DNA of 64,000 bases from Coix lacryma-jobi var. lacryma-jobi (Eukaryota; Streptophyta; Magnoliopsida; Poales; Poaceae): positions 76,326,706 to 76,390,705 of the forward strand of contig CM019831.1 in the NCBI GenBank assembly GCA_009763385.1, read 5' to 3'. The first letter of the stretch is position 1; each line of letters starts with the position of its first letter. Under the pieces are notes generated by a model, which was given only the letters and a program-made list of their open reading frames with translations, made no database searches and was not told the origin of the DNA. This document shows, piece after piece, positions 38,238-49,333 of this stretch. The position numbers and the translations under genes were made by a program.

Positions 38238-41200
38238 TGTGACACCCCAATTTTAAGAACAAAATTGGAGCACAATATATGTATGCCAGGATCAATTTTC
38301 ATACATATATCCACATCATAGTAAATATCAAAACAATGCTTTATTAATATATCGTACATTATTACAAAAATGACCCTCGGGTCCAAAAGAAAAGTACAGA
38401 CTCTCAGTCTAACTCTAAAATAAACTCTGGTGTCGATGCGGAAGATCTGGACTCCACTCCACAGGAAGGTCGACCGGGGGTAGCGCCATCCTAGTACAGG
38501 TCGTCAGGGTCGTAGCGTCCGTCTTCTGGATACTCCTGCTCCTCGTACGCGTAGTCTCCAGCGTCGGGGTGGGGTAGCAGGGGGGACAAAGAGGAAGGGT
38601 GAGTACATCAAAATGTACTCCGCAAGTGTGGGAAATATATGCTTATGAGGCTTATAACAAAGGTAGGCTGACTTTGTTTGACTCAAGCGCCTAAAGCGAC
38701 ACACCCTATTAATCCTATTAATCCTATGCACCTATTTACTAGGTTATAGCCACAGATGCTGTAGAAAAGTAACAACACTCGGAGTCGCACCGAGCAAGCC
38801 ACACTCGGAGTCACACCGAGCAACCAACACCTGAAGTCCATCAGGCAACCGCACCTGAAGTCCATCAGATGACCCGAACCCAAAACCAACCAGTAACCAA
38901 CTAATCTCGAAGAAGTCCAAGCCCGCTCGTGACCGTGAGCACGGCTGATATATCAGTTTTACACTCTGCAGAGGTTGCACATCGTTACCCATGAGTCGTG
39001 CATTACCCGTCACGATAAACACTGCCGAGGTGCATAGCGGGTTGCACTGCAAGGCCTTTACAAAGCCCCTCCAAGCCTGTGTTACACGTACTCTAAGGTT
39101 TCTCCCCTGTCCATAAGTCAACGACCCCAAGGGACCCCTCTTGAGCCACTATACAACCCCCGTGTAGCATAGCTTGGAGAAAACTAATTAATTAGCCAGG
39201 TCCAGCCCATCCAGATCTCATGGCTGCGCTGTTAAGCCGGGTTACATGCTCCGAGAACCAGGTCCTAGGGATCCAGGCAGGATATGTCTAGCACGAGCCC
39301 CGAACCAAAAACCAAAAGCAGCTGCCGAGTCCCACGGCACAAAACCACCAATACGGGTCCATCCTGCCGGATTTACCTAATAACCATGTTACTACAAAAT
39401 TACCATGTCCACATTCGTTTCATAGTTCATTAATCAAGTTTATAAACATTTTAACTCCCATCCCATCCATGACTGTAGGGCTAAGCAAGACACCTACCCG
39501 AACATCTCAAAACAGGCGACAAGGATAATATATACAAATTCTAGTAAACCCCAACATGGGATTCAAATTAATGACAAGCATGCATCTACAAGATCTAACT
39601 ACTCTAGTACCAAAAGTAAAATAAAGTAGGTGCAAGATGTTCAAGGACACTTGCCTTCGGACTGGGTCGAATCAACTGGGTCGCAAGGATGGGCTGGAGC
39701 GTCCTCGAACTCTGCACTCTCTGGCCCAATCAACATACATGGCACATACAAAGAGAAATGAATAACAATACAACAAACAGTATGAAAACAGTAAACTAAC
39801 AGATCTACTGCGTAGATAACGAAATTATGAATCTAACGCAAGTTGAATGGGTCAAAACGGAGTTAAAACGTGAAAGTTATGGGCTTTTGAAGTCGGGTGG
39901 CAAAGCTGTAAATCAGTTGAAGTCATTTTCGTAATTTAAATAAAAGAAAACTGAATTGAAAAGGCAACAGGATCGGGCCTCATTTACCGAGAAGTACAGG
40001 GGCTAGGATGCAAGGTTTCTGTGACTCAGTGAACAATGTCGAACGGACGGCGGGTTGATTTCAATGAAAGGCAGGGTCTCTTTTACAAAAGTGACGGCCG
40101 CCGAGCAGATGCGTGTGTGGCGCTGATGTGGGTGCCGCGTCATGCCGCGTGCCGCTCGCTGGTTGGCCGGGTTTGCCGCGTGGGCGGTGGACCGAGGGAG
40201 CCGGCGCCGTGGACTGAGTCCACACGTCGGTGCATACCGGTTCGCGATAGGGATCTAATCTACATCGTTGTTTTCAGATCGGGTGGCTATGGTTAACCGA
40301 GGCGAGCCAGCGGCGGCCGGCGGGGTCTGTGCGCGGCGGAGGGGGTGCGAAGGGCGGCGGCGCCATGGCCGGTGTGCCTGGCGCGCTTGGGGGGACTTCT
40401 ACAACACGGTAAAGACAACGGGACAAGGTGGGATCGAGAGCGGATCTTACAGCGGTCTCGGTGAAGGTGCTCTCGGCGCCGGTGGAGGTCCAGAAGTGGC
40501 CGACAACGGAGAGCAGTGGCGGCGGTCTCCGGCGAGGTTGCGGACGCAGCGCTCCCGCTCCGATTCGCTTCGGGTAGATCTCCGGGACGCGGCGTGTGAC
40601 CGCGAAGCCAAAGGAGGAGAGAGCACGGCCAGAGGAGGGGCAGTGGTGGCGTCTCAGCGCGGTGGATGGCTCGGTCCGAGCTCTTCAATGGTGGCGCACG
40701 GTGGCGAGCTCTCTGGAGGTTCTAGGGCGGTGCGAGGGCTTGTCAGGGCCTTGGACGGAGGCGGCTCGGGGTCGTAGAAGGGTTTATAGAGTGTGGGACA
40801 GGGTGGCGGCGTCTGGTGATGTGCTTCCTGGATCGATCCGAGAGGGATGAGGACGAGCGCATAGGGCGGGCAGGAGGTTGGGGATGGCTCTGACCGGTGG
40901 TGGAGCGCGCACGCGGCTCGCGAGCAGGCTGGGCCGAGCGAGGGAGACGAGCCGCGCGGGGGGGGGGGGGAAGAAAGTGGCGCGGGCTCGAGGAGCAGGC
41001 CGGCCGGCGTCGGCCCAAGGAGGGAGCGCGGGCGGGGTAGCGCGGGCCGGGCTGGGGAGAAGAGAGGGAGTGGGGAGGCAGCGGGCTGGGCCGCGCGCGA
41101 AGAGAGGAGGAGAGGTGGGTTGGGCCGGCTGGAGGAGAAGGGAGAGGGTGAGGCCCTTTGCCAATTTTCCTTTTTTTTCTAAATTCTTTTGCAAATTCAT

Positions 41201-41511
41201 TTCAAATCAGTTTGAAATAAAATAAATTTCAAAAGTTTTGAAAATGTTTTCCCTAGATTTTGGAAATAAAACTTTGAGTTTGATTTCGCAAAACTTTATA
41301 AATCTTTTTGTTGCTTTTCTAAATAGAATAAATTCGGTACGCCCTAACGGGTTTAATAAAATAGTTTACCACACACTAAAATATGCAATGGCATGAATGC
41401 AACATGGAAATGATAAATAAATTTTATTTTCCTCCTCTAATAAACTAGCCAACCTATTTAATTTCTAGTTTATTTAATACAATTGGGGAAAATTTAAATC
41501 AGGGTGTTACA
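38238..41511 (-). repeat. 3.27-kb LTR of the Tekay-like element
   Basis: Termini are TGTAACACCC at 41511 (minus-strand start) and GGTGTCACA at 38238 (end), a canonical TG...CA LTR with matching inverted ends. The outer 0.35 kb is AT-rich, about 40050-41150 is strongly GC-rich, and the rest is mixed. It contains a 26-bp hairpin minisatellite (38770-38880) and a run of 13 G at 40958-40970. ORFs in the GC-rich stretch (for example 40268-40777) have no recognisable domain and are composition artefacts. Confidence 0.85.
38770..38880. repeat. ~26-bp minisatellite with internal dyads in the LTR
   Basis: Four consecutive units occur: two carry CTCGGAGTCGCACCGAG or a near variant and two carry CCTGAAGTCCATCAGG or a near variant. 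Each unit can pair its own ends (CTCGG with CCGAG; CCTGA with TCAGG). Confidence 0.75.
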
Positions 41512-43490
41512 GTGGAGCTCTTGGAGGTTCCACAAACACTCCATCCTTGGTGTTAGGCTTGATAGGCTCTTTGGGTGGTATCCTGGTTAGCTTGGGAGTA
41601 GTGGTGGAGTTGGGCTTCTCACTCGGATTAAGACCACTAGACTCTCCAATCTTGCCAAAAGAAGTGGCACTCTCCATCCCCTGAGCAAAGCCTACACCCG
41701 GACCTCTAGCAGCACGCTTGAATTGGGAAATCATCATCCCAAGCTGCGGCTCACCACAAGACACCCATGACAAGATGGTCTGAAGGTATGTGTTTTCTTC
41801 CTCGGTTTGCATCTTGTCATGCTGCACGTTTGCAAACCCTCACACAAAGCACACCTAGACACACAAGTGCTACCCGAGCTAGCCTTCTCAAGAGACACAA
41901 TCTTGGCATTCTTCTCTGCCAACTAAGATTGCAAGCCTGCACAAGACTTGCAGGCACCCAGCAACCCTGGTCTAGGCTTCAGCTCATCCATCTCTCTAAC
42001 CAAAGCAACATACTTCCCCCTCAAAGTGAGAAGGTCAGTCATGTCCTTGGGGCACATCTCACACTCATCCTCCTCAGTCACGACAACGGTGGACGTGAAA
42101 GATTCAAGCTCCTTCACCGCATCCTCCCACTTCTGCCTAAACTCCTTCCTCTCTCTAGCAGCACGCCTAAGCAGCTTATCTTGACTAAGGAGGGCAGCAG
42201 TAAGTTTATCGATCTCAGCAGAAAGCTCATCGGGGGTCTGTGATACCTGGGAGGTGTCGTCGTCGTCGTCGTTGTTCCAAGGGATCTCCTCCAGCTCGTC
42301 ATTGACTTCATCGCCGAGGGCCATAGTACAAAAGCCCTCGTTGTCGGCGAAGAAGCAGAGGCCGTTCAGCTTGTCCTCGATCTTCTTCTTCTTCTCGGAC
42401 TCGTCGTCGCTTGACATAGCGGAGTCATCATCTGAGTCATCGATATCGCTGAGCGTGGCAAAGAAAGCACGCTGCTCCGCATGGGCCTTCTCCAAGTACT
42501 TCTCCTTGATGTACTCCTTGTTGAAGCCGCCCCTCCGCTTGTGCTTGGCGGGAACGTACTTCTCCTTGCGCTTGCCTCGTACTTGTGGCCGTGATCCGCC
42601 TTGCCGAAGACTTGCTTGTTCTTCTTCGGGCAATTGACGATGAAGTGGTCTGAGCCTCCACACTCGTAGCAGCCACCTCGCCCTCCTCCGTGGCGACGGT
42701 TCATGCGGTTGTTGTGAAGCCGCGAGAACTGGTTGGCAAGCAAGGCCAACTCGTCGTCCGCCATGAACTCCAGCTGCTCCTCTATGATAGAAAGAAGAGA
42801 TGACAAAGCACAACCTCCAGAGGTGTTAGCAGAAGAGCGAGAAACCAAAGCCATCGACAGCCCAGAAGGATTTTCATAAGAAGCCCTCGCCATGGCGTCA
42901 ATCTCACTGGACTTGAGCTTACTAAAGAGCTCGTCGCACGTGAGGGTCTCATAGTTAGGCGATTCGATGATCGCCTGAACCTTGGAATCCCACACCAACC
43001 AATCAAGAGTGTGTAAAAGCTTAAGAGCCCTCTCATGATCGTCGAAAGGCAACAACTCCTTGTTAGCCCTCATCCTGTTGACAATCACCTGAAAGCGAGC
43101 GAATAAACTCTCTATGCTCTTGCCAGGCATGTGTCAAAAGTTCTTGTACTCTTGCTTGTGCGACTCGTAGAGACGGGTTTTGACTTGAGTGGTGCCCTCA
43201 TGAAAACGCATGAGAGTAGCCCAAATCTCCCGAGCCATAGCAAGGTGGGAAATGCGATCAAACTCTGTCATGCTCAAACATGAGAAAAGAGCATTACGGG
43301 CTCAGCTATTGGCATCGTGCTCATCGATCTGATGCTGAGTCACACGAGCAGCCAAGACCACGTAATCAGCAGAGTTGCAAATATCCCAAATTGAAGCACC
43401 TATACTCTGAAGATAGGCCGACATGCGTATCTTCCAATACGCATAGTTCGTCCCATCGAAAAACGGCGGTTTGCCCACGCCGCGATCCAT
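41512..43490 (-). pseudogene. gag: Copia gag polyprotein remnant with CCHC zinc knuckle
   Basis: The frame begins MDRGVGKPPFFDGTNYAYWK (43490, minus), the conserved gag start. A UBN2-type capsid region follows (ARNALFSCLS, MAREIWATLM, then LFARFQVIVNRMRAN from about 43110). Then come an Asn/Arg/Gly linker and a zinc knuckle CYECGGSDHFIVNC (CX2CX4HX4C, about 42670-42627). After a frameshift near 42570 the acidic and lysine-rich C-terminal region continues (YVPAKHKRRGG, a Ser/Asp cluster, a long charged helical part, then EMCPKDMTDLL). A second frameshift near 41825 leads to EENTYLQTILSWVSCGEPQL and VFVEPPRAP, where the Tekay-like LTR cuts it. In-frame stops lie near 43302 (TGA where CGA is expected), before HMPGKSIESL and near 41923. 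Non-functional. Confidence 0.85.
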
Positions 43491-43540
43491 GTCGCCTTCT
43501 GTGGATCTGGAACCGGCTAAGTTGGAAGATCCTTAACCCA

Positions 43541-43552
43541 CTCCGATACCAA
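43541..43552 (-). other. Primer-binding site of the copia element
   Basis: The minus strand reads TTGGTATCGGAG just inside the LTR end (43554). It resembles the initiator-Met tRNA complement TGGTATCAGAGC with one mismatch, the usual copia primer site. Confidence 0.7.
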
Positions 43553-43919
43553 TTGAAGGACCGAGAATGCTACCAAAGGCGACCAGAGGGGGGGGGTGAA
43601 TGGGAGCCTTAAAAAAATTTCAAAATGTTTGGGCCTCTGTCCTAGAAAATCAACCCCAAGACCAAAATCAATACACGTGATGTCCACGACCCAAGAGAAT
43701 GGGTGGATGTTCCCTAGGAACACAGAGAGACACCACAAAAGCCTTCTTACTCAAGTTCACGCAAGTCAACTAGTGACAGGATGGACTTTGGGTAACCTAG
43801 TAAGGTTTCAGGCTATTTTGCACAGCACGAAGTCGGAAATCCAATGCCAAAACCCAAAACCAAATACAAAGTTGAACGAGTAAACTGCATACAAAACAGT
43901 GCTGAAATCACAGCATCAG

Positions 43920-44180
43920 ACGTTGGCCTGCGTCCGATGTCCAGGCACCGGACGCGTCCGATGCAAAATGCACTGTTCTAGAACCTTGCTGCATAGGCAT
44001 CGGACGCTGCAACAGTGAATCCCTAGCGTCCGATGCTCAGCCCCGGACGCGTCCCATGGACAACGGAGCATCCAATGCTCTTTTAAAAACGCTGTTCTTG
44101 GACACATGGCACCTGAGCGTCCGATGTGATGAACTCAGCGTCCGATGCCCCTGAGTCCAGCGTCCGATGCCCCTGAAACT
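43920..44180. repeat. Dispersed CGTCCGATGC decamers in the copia LTR
   Basis: CGTCCGATGC or a one-base variant occurs repeatedly (for example GCGTCCGATGT near 43932, CGCGTCCGATGC near 43955, AGCGTCCGATGC near 44030, 44140 and 44160), together with inverted forms such as GCATCGGACGC near 43996. Spacing is irregular. Confidence 0.75.
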
Positions 44181-44745
44181 GCACAGTTCTTCAGCGGATT
44201 CAACCCGATCTCCTCCAAATCAAAAGCTCTAAGGCTTAGACTTGCTATGAGGAGTTCCAAGGAGGTTAGTGACCTGCCCCTAAGAGATCATGGCTCGAAC
44301 CTAACTCCAAATCGGTGAATCGGAAGAATTCGGGGCAAGGGAGACAAAAACCGATTTGAAACGAAAATCGATCGATCTACTAGCTCGTGAGGTTAGATGT
44401 GAATTCCTTCGGTGGAAAGATGCGCCTCACGATCTAGAGCAACTTAGTTGAAACGGAATCGAAAATCATTCCTCGGATTGGGAGAACGAAGCAAATCACC
44501 GAGAGAATGAAAAGCAAAACGCGAAGAACACAGCTCAAAACGCGAATCGATCTCGATTTCCAGCCGAAACTTCTCCACCCGAGGAGACAACGATATTACG
44601 GTCTCGTTTCCTCAAAACACAAATACACAGAGGTATGATTCACCGTCTCTCGGATCTCAGTAGCTACAGCAGGGATTGGGAGAGCAGAAAACCCTAAGTG
44701 AAAGTAGCAAATGGCTGAGATAGTCTGGAGGGAGGGGTTGCCTCT

Positions 44746-44755
44746 CCTTATATAG
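44746..44755 (-). promoter_or_regulatory. TATA box of the copia LTR
   Basis: CTATATAAGG on the minus strand is flanked by GC-richer sequence and lies upstream of an expected R region leading toward gag. Confidence 0.6.
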
Positions 44756-44939
44756 CCTAATACAATTATTCCCCTTCTACCCCTACTGCTAATGAGCGAG
44801 CAGGCTATCCCTAAGGGTATTCCTGACCTACTCGAAGTTGATGGTGATCCGACGGCCACGCCCGCACAACTGGTAGCTTCGCCTCGACACGACCTCACCG
44901 ATTGCCGCCATGTGCCGCCACCTATCTGCTCGTCCTTTT

Positions 44940-45195
44940 CATGGACCTCCCCCCGGTTTTGAGGCCGAAACCAGGAAACCTGGGCCATCCCCCGGTTTTG
45001 AGGCGAAACCGGAAAACCTGTCGTCTGTCGCCTGAGTTTTGTTGCCCAAACTCAGAAACCCGCCAGCACCCAGGTTTTGAGGCCCAAACCTGGAAACCGT
45101 CCTCAGCCCGAGTTTTGTGGCCCAAACACGGAAACCGGCCGCACACAGGTTTTGAGGCCCAAACCTTGAAACCGTCCACTCGGTGGTTTTTCAGT
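44940..45195. repeat. Tandem hairpin repeats in the copia LTR
   Basis: At least five units occur, each with a GGTTTTGAGGC or GAGTTTTGTGGC core flanked by mutually complementary arms. The clearest is CCAGGTTTTGAGGC followed by CCAAACCTGG. Arms differ between units (CCGG, CTGAG, CCAGG, CCGAG) while the pairing is kept. Confidence 0.75.
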
Positions 45196-45580
45196 GGCTC
45201 AACCACCAAATCGAGCCGTAGAAGGGATGCACCGCCCGTGCACCCCTTCCACCCGCAAGTCTTCACTTGTCGCTGTCCCAGGCTGTCAGCCACCAGTCCA
45301 TCAGTCCAAGCCTCACGTTCGCCCTTCACCGCTCCGGGTCCATCAGCACTACACGTCTCTACTTGACCTTCACCTTGCCTTTGATCACCGTATCCGTGTT
45401 CAACACCTGCACAACACAAGCCAAAGAATATGCGCATCATCCCAGTTGACAATCACTCATCGTCTCAAGATCCGGCATACACCCATGTATCCGCAAACAT
45501 CTCCATCACCGGCTCAAATAACCTTACTCGGCTTCACGGGAGGTACTCCGACCTACTCCGTTAAGTGATTGACGCGTTCA

Positions 45581-48500
45581 ATTTGACTGAAGGGACAATT
45601 CACGAAATGGGTCCTATGCGACATAGACGAGAGACTACTAGCACACAGAACCCATGTCCTGCTGCTCCTACGTCCCGCCCGGTCTCAAATTAATTATCAC
45701 ATGGTTATCTCCATGATAGCACCAGGGCTAGTCATGATCAGTATGCACCTATATGCGGGGGACATGAAATCACTCGACTTTTACCGGTCTAAGCAGGGCT
45801 AAGCATATAACGTGCCTAGACTTAAAAAAGAATATCAAGATAGTAATTGTGGTGGACAAGATATAGTAATAATGCAACAACAGTAGCAATCAACTCCTAT
45901 AAACCTAATGCAACAAACAAATAGATTAATTTGTAAAGATTTGCAAACCACAAGAAGTTAGATGCTCCGGGGCTTGCCTCTCTCGAAGTTAGATGGGCGG
46001 TGGTCTTGGCACTCGGGCAGTTCCTCGGCGTCGACCCCTCCGGTCTCCTCGAGCAAGTTCTCCTCCAGGCTCGGCTCTTCCTGCTGCGGTGGTTTCTGGG
46101 CCTCTTCTGCCGATCCTGTATGATGCGTAAACGTGTATAAATAGGATGAATGCACATGGAATGCTTATGTGATGCAATCATTGGATAAAGACTATTCAGG
46201 AGATAAACACATGTCACCTACTTCATTTTCTTCAACAAGGTAGTCAACATCATCCAGATGACTCCTAACTACCTTGTGACCAAATCACTCATTTAACCTT
46301 CCTAAGCAGTCAATTAAGACACTCAATCATCATAACATTATCTACTTATTTATTTTATTTATCATTTACTTACTCACCCAACAACCTATTAAAATATGCT
46401 TATAACAGCAACCCATCACAAACAGTTCCAGGAAAAACTACAAAAATTACTGCGGGTTAACAACATAAGATTCAGCCCACTGTCCAAATTTCATGTCATT
46501 TGGACTTAAACACTGTTCTCTATAAAAAAGACAAATAATCAGGGTGAAAAGGTGCTTTGAACTACACATCCTAGAAAAAAGTGTCAAATAACAAATTTCA
46601 CATTTTTCTTTTGAACTTCTTAGTACAAGAGCAGTCTACAAAAATTATCAGGTTCATATCATTTACACTTTAATTACTAAAAATCATGTAAGAAAACAAC
46701 ATTTAACCACTTTAAATGTTACTGTCAATAATTTTCACACAACATACCCATAATATATTTTTTCCAGATACTACTCATCTACACAAACCTAACAAAATTA
46801 GAATCACATTTTTTAGAGCTACACATAATTAGTTATGCATATTCAAAGTTAACAGCTAATTCCTAAATTAATTTAAACTACATATAAAAGTATCACAAAA
46901 TATGCATTCAATATTTTTAACAGTTAGCTCTATTCATTTGTAGCACAACAAAATTTGTTTCACATCATTTAGACTCTAAAATGAGCCTTATATGAATTTT
47001 AGATTCTTTTAACCTATTTCTGCAAAAACTGAATTAAAGAAAAACCCGACCTAAATGCTAGGGACACCCGGCTTCGTGCACCAGCAGACACTAGACAAAA
47101 TGTTAGACACACCCGGCTAAACCAAGCGTTAGTGCACACAGACTCTTCTCCTTCTCTCTCCCAGTCACTGCCAGCGGGGTCCACCGGTCAGGTGACCCAC
47201 GTGTCAGCGGTCAACCGAACCCACGCGTCAGCGTGCTCGGCTTCCCGCCGGCGTTGACCGGCCCTAGCTCGCCGGCGGTGAGGTCTCCGCCACAACCAAC
47301 TACACCACTATACTCGCCTTCAAGAGGCGGACACGGTCGACTAAGTCTCCATGCCAGGGACTCACCGGAGCAAGCTCGACGGCGGCCACGGCGGAGCAGC
47401 GGCGCTGCGACGTGACGGCGAGGCTTCGCTCGGCGATTCCGAGGCTCGGTGATGCAAGAACTAGCTCAAGCAAACCCTAAGCAACCTATTAGAGCGACTA
47501 TCGAGCCATGCCGACCCCAGCATTGCTCGGCGCCACGCACGGCAGCGGTCCGCGACGGACATTGCCGTCACAAGGCTCGGTTCCGGCCGAAACACGGCGA
47601 GATAGAGGCCTCCATCTAACCCTAAGCAACTACGGAGATAGAGAAGGCTAGAACGGAGCTTGGTTTGGGGTGGTTTGGCAGAGATGGCCGGACCACGCTT
47701 TGGTCATGGCGGCGGCTATGGCGGCGGTCCGAGGTTGGCACTTGGCGTTCCGCTGGCTAGAGGGAAGGATAAGGGAAACCAACCCATGCAGGTGAGAGAG
47801 GAGGTTAGGGCAGAGAGGTTGGTGGAAGGAATCAGGAGGCGACGCTCTATACAGCGAGGAATCGCTCGTCGGAGTTCGGCGGGCGGCGGCAGCGTTTGTG
47901 ATCTGAAGAAGATGGAGCAGGGGGAAGGCGAGTGAGTGAGCGAAAGGCTCGGCTGGTTCGGGTGGAAGGAGGAGAATGCGAAGGCGATGCATCGTGCGGG
48001 TGCAATGCACCTGGATGCTTCCCGTCTTGCCATCCCGGCCGGACGTGACGGCGGCCGGTGAACGGCGGCCACGCGACGGCAGGGCAGAGAGGAGACAGGA
48101 GGAGTTGTCGGCTTGGCGGAAACCGGGGGCGGCGAGCGGCGGTTTTGGCGGCTTGGCGAGCGGGCTCGCGCGCGGCTGTAGCGGCGCGAGCGTACGGGCG
48201 ATCGGGGCGCGCGGAGGAGGAGGGAGAAGAGACTGACGTGCGGGGCCCACCAGGGTTTAAACAAAAGAGGTTTTTGTTCATTTATTTTCTACCTTATATC
48301 TCCCAAACTAAATCGAATTAGGAAAAGGTCCTAAAAGCAAAGTTGCTTAGAATTTTGCAAGGAACAATTCATCTTTAAGGCTCAAGTCCAAATTCTGCAT
48401 GGAAAAAGAATTTCACTCCTAGCCCATTTTTCCAATGCAAGAAATAAACATTAAATGACTTTTTCTGAAAAAGTGCTTTTAAGCAAAGTTGTTCCTTTTG

Positions 48501-48682
48501 CCAAGATCTACATGTTTGGTTTAAGGCACTTGGTCAGAAAAACAAAGCAATTCATAGCTATACTAGAAACTAGGCAAGGACTTAAACAACATACACACAA
48601 AATGCACATGAAATGATATGATGCCATGCTCATGCTATGTCAAGTTATGCATTTAGAGTTGCTTAACACCTAGGGTGTTACA
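45581..48682 (-). mobile_element. Truncated LTR (Ty3/gypsy-like), same family as the left-flank LTR
   Basis: The minus-strand start TGTAACACCC is at 48682. From there the sequence has an AT-rich outer part, a GC-rich block (about 47150-48240), then AT-rich DNA. It next carries the landmarks AGGCAAGCCCCGGAGCAT (about 45985-45968, minus) and TTGCATTAGGTTTATAGGAG (about 45914-45895). These are shared in order with the 1-1500 LTR, which continues about 1.4 kb further to its CA end. Here the sequence stops at the copia LTR near 45580, so the 3' third is missing and the copia element probably inserted into it. No gene is supported; ORFs at 47648-48321 are GC-rich artefacts. Confidence 0.65.
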
Positions 48683-49333
48683 TACAAGATGAAGAAGTTG
48701 ATCCGACAAGCCGGAGCTCCTTCTTGATCTCTTTCTCTGTCTCTCTCTTCTAGTTCTAGTATAAGACTATGTTCTAAACCTAAACTAGAGGGGTAACTAG
48801 TCTTCTACTTGAAAGCTCGCTCTTGAAGTCTCTTCTAGGGTTTCTGAATGAGGCGTAGTCTTTTCTGAAGAGAGACTTGTTCTTCCCTGGGGCCTGGGGG
48901 CCTGTATATATAGCCCTGAGGGATCAACCGCGTCCGTTAGATCAAACCGACTTCACGTAGGGCTGAGATGGATCCTCAGAGGCGGTAGAGGAAGGTTCCA
49001 GAAGGGAGAGGTCGGCGGCTCCCTGGGCCGACCGACCGGTCATAGGGTGGGACCGGTCGGTCCCACCTGGCAGCCTCTTGGGGTGTCTCTCCTCGTGGTG
49101 TCCTCTAGGTCCTTCTAGAGTATTCCTGACTTGCCGGTTCCGTAATCTTTTGTCGGTTTCCTTCTAGGAGAAGTAATTAGTGTTGTTTTTCCTCTTTAGT
49201 CCCTGCTGAATCAGAATCCACCAAAACTCGTGGAATATTGTCAATTAAAACCCTAAACCTTTAGTGGTGATTCAATTCATGCCCTTTTAATATTTATTTA
49301 TCCTTTAATTTTGATAGATAACTAGTGTCAACA
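48683..49333 (-). mobile_element. LTR fragment (U3 to R) of an unidentified LTR element
   Basis: The minus-strand start TGTTGACACTAG is at 49333, abutting a copia pol coding region. A TATA box CTATATATACAG lies at 48913-48902. Sequence runs to 48683, where the TGTAACACC terminus of the next LTR begins. Only U3 and part of R remain. A pair of near-palindromic GACCGACCGGTC and GGGACCGGTCGGTCCC motifs lies near 49030-49065. Family not identified. Confidence 0.6.

Larger units (their letters stand above)
37223..41511 (-). mobile_element. Truncated Tekay/Del-like Ty3/gypsy element (5' LTR, PBS, start of gag)
   Basis: Read on the minus strand: a 3274-bp LTR (41511 to 38238), a primer-binding site complementary to initiator Met tRNA, an untranslated leader, then gag starting at 37849. 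The element is cut at 37222 by satellite, so the rest of gag, pol and the 3' LTR are absent. The LTR size and the gag wording match the Tekay/Del chromovirus group as I know it. Its outer end at 41512 lies inside a copia gag, so this element inserted there. The first five flanking bases are GTGGA, the expected site duplication, but the partner copy is lost. Confidence 0.8.
41512..45580 (-). mobile_element. Truncated Ty1/copia element, SIRE/Maximus-like (5' LTR and gag)
   Basis: On the minus strand: an LTR ending GGTCCTTCA at 43554, a PBS-like TTGGTATCGGAG, then a gag start at 43490 running to 41512. There the Tekay-like LTR is inserted, so pol is missing from the window. Gag content and the long C-terminal coiled region are those of the SIRE/Maximus group. 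The outer LTR end is placed at 45580 because ACGCGTTCA there gives a TGAA/TTCA terminal match; that edge is uncertain. Confidence 0.7.
43554..45580 (-). repeat. ~2-kb LTR of the copia element
   Basis: On the minus strand the LTR ends in GGTAGCATTCTCGGTCCTTCA-like sequence at 43554. A TATA box CTATATAAGG lies at 44755-44746, so transcription would start near 44720 and run leftward into gag. The LTR holds two sets of short repeats (43920-44180 and 44940-45195). The distal edge is inferred from a TGAA start at 45580. ORFs over the repeats (44902-45366, 44922-45452) have no domain. Confidence 0.65.

Noticed and set aside
40036..41225. Overlapping ORFs in the GC-rich LTR block
   Set aside because: High GC removes stops in all frames; the translations are Arg/Gly/Pro/Ala-rich without domains.
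42254..42637. Ser-rich plus-strand ORF
   Set aside because: It is the complement of the acidic Asp/Glu/Lys region of the copia gag.
44902..45452. ORFs of 154 and 176 codons over the hairpin repeats
   Set aside because: They translate the tandem repeat on both strands and show no domain.
47648..48321. Overlapping 90-200-codon ORFs near 48 kb
   Set aside because: Same GC-rich LTR composition effect; several frames are open on both strands with no recognisable family.
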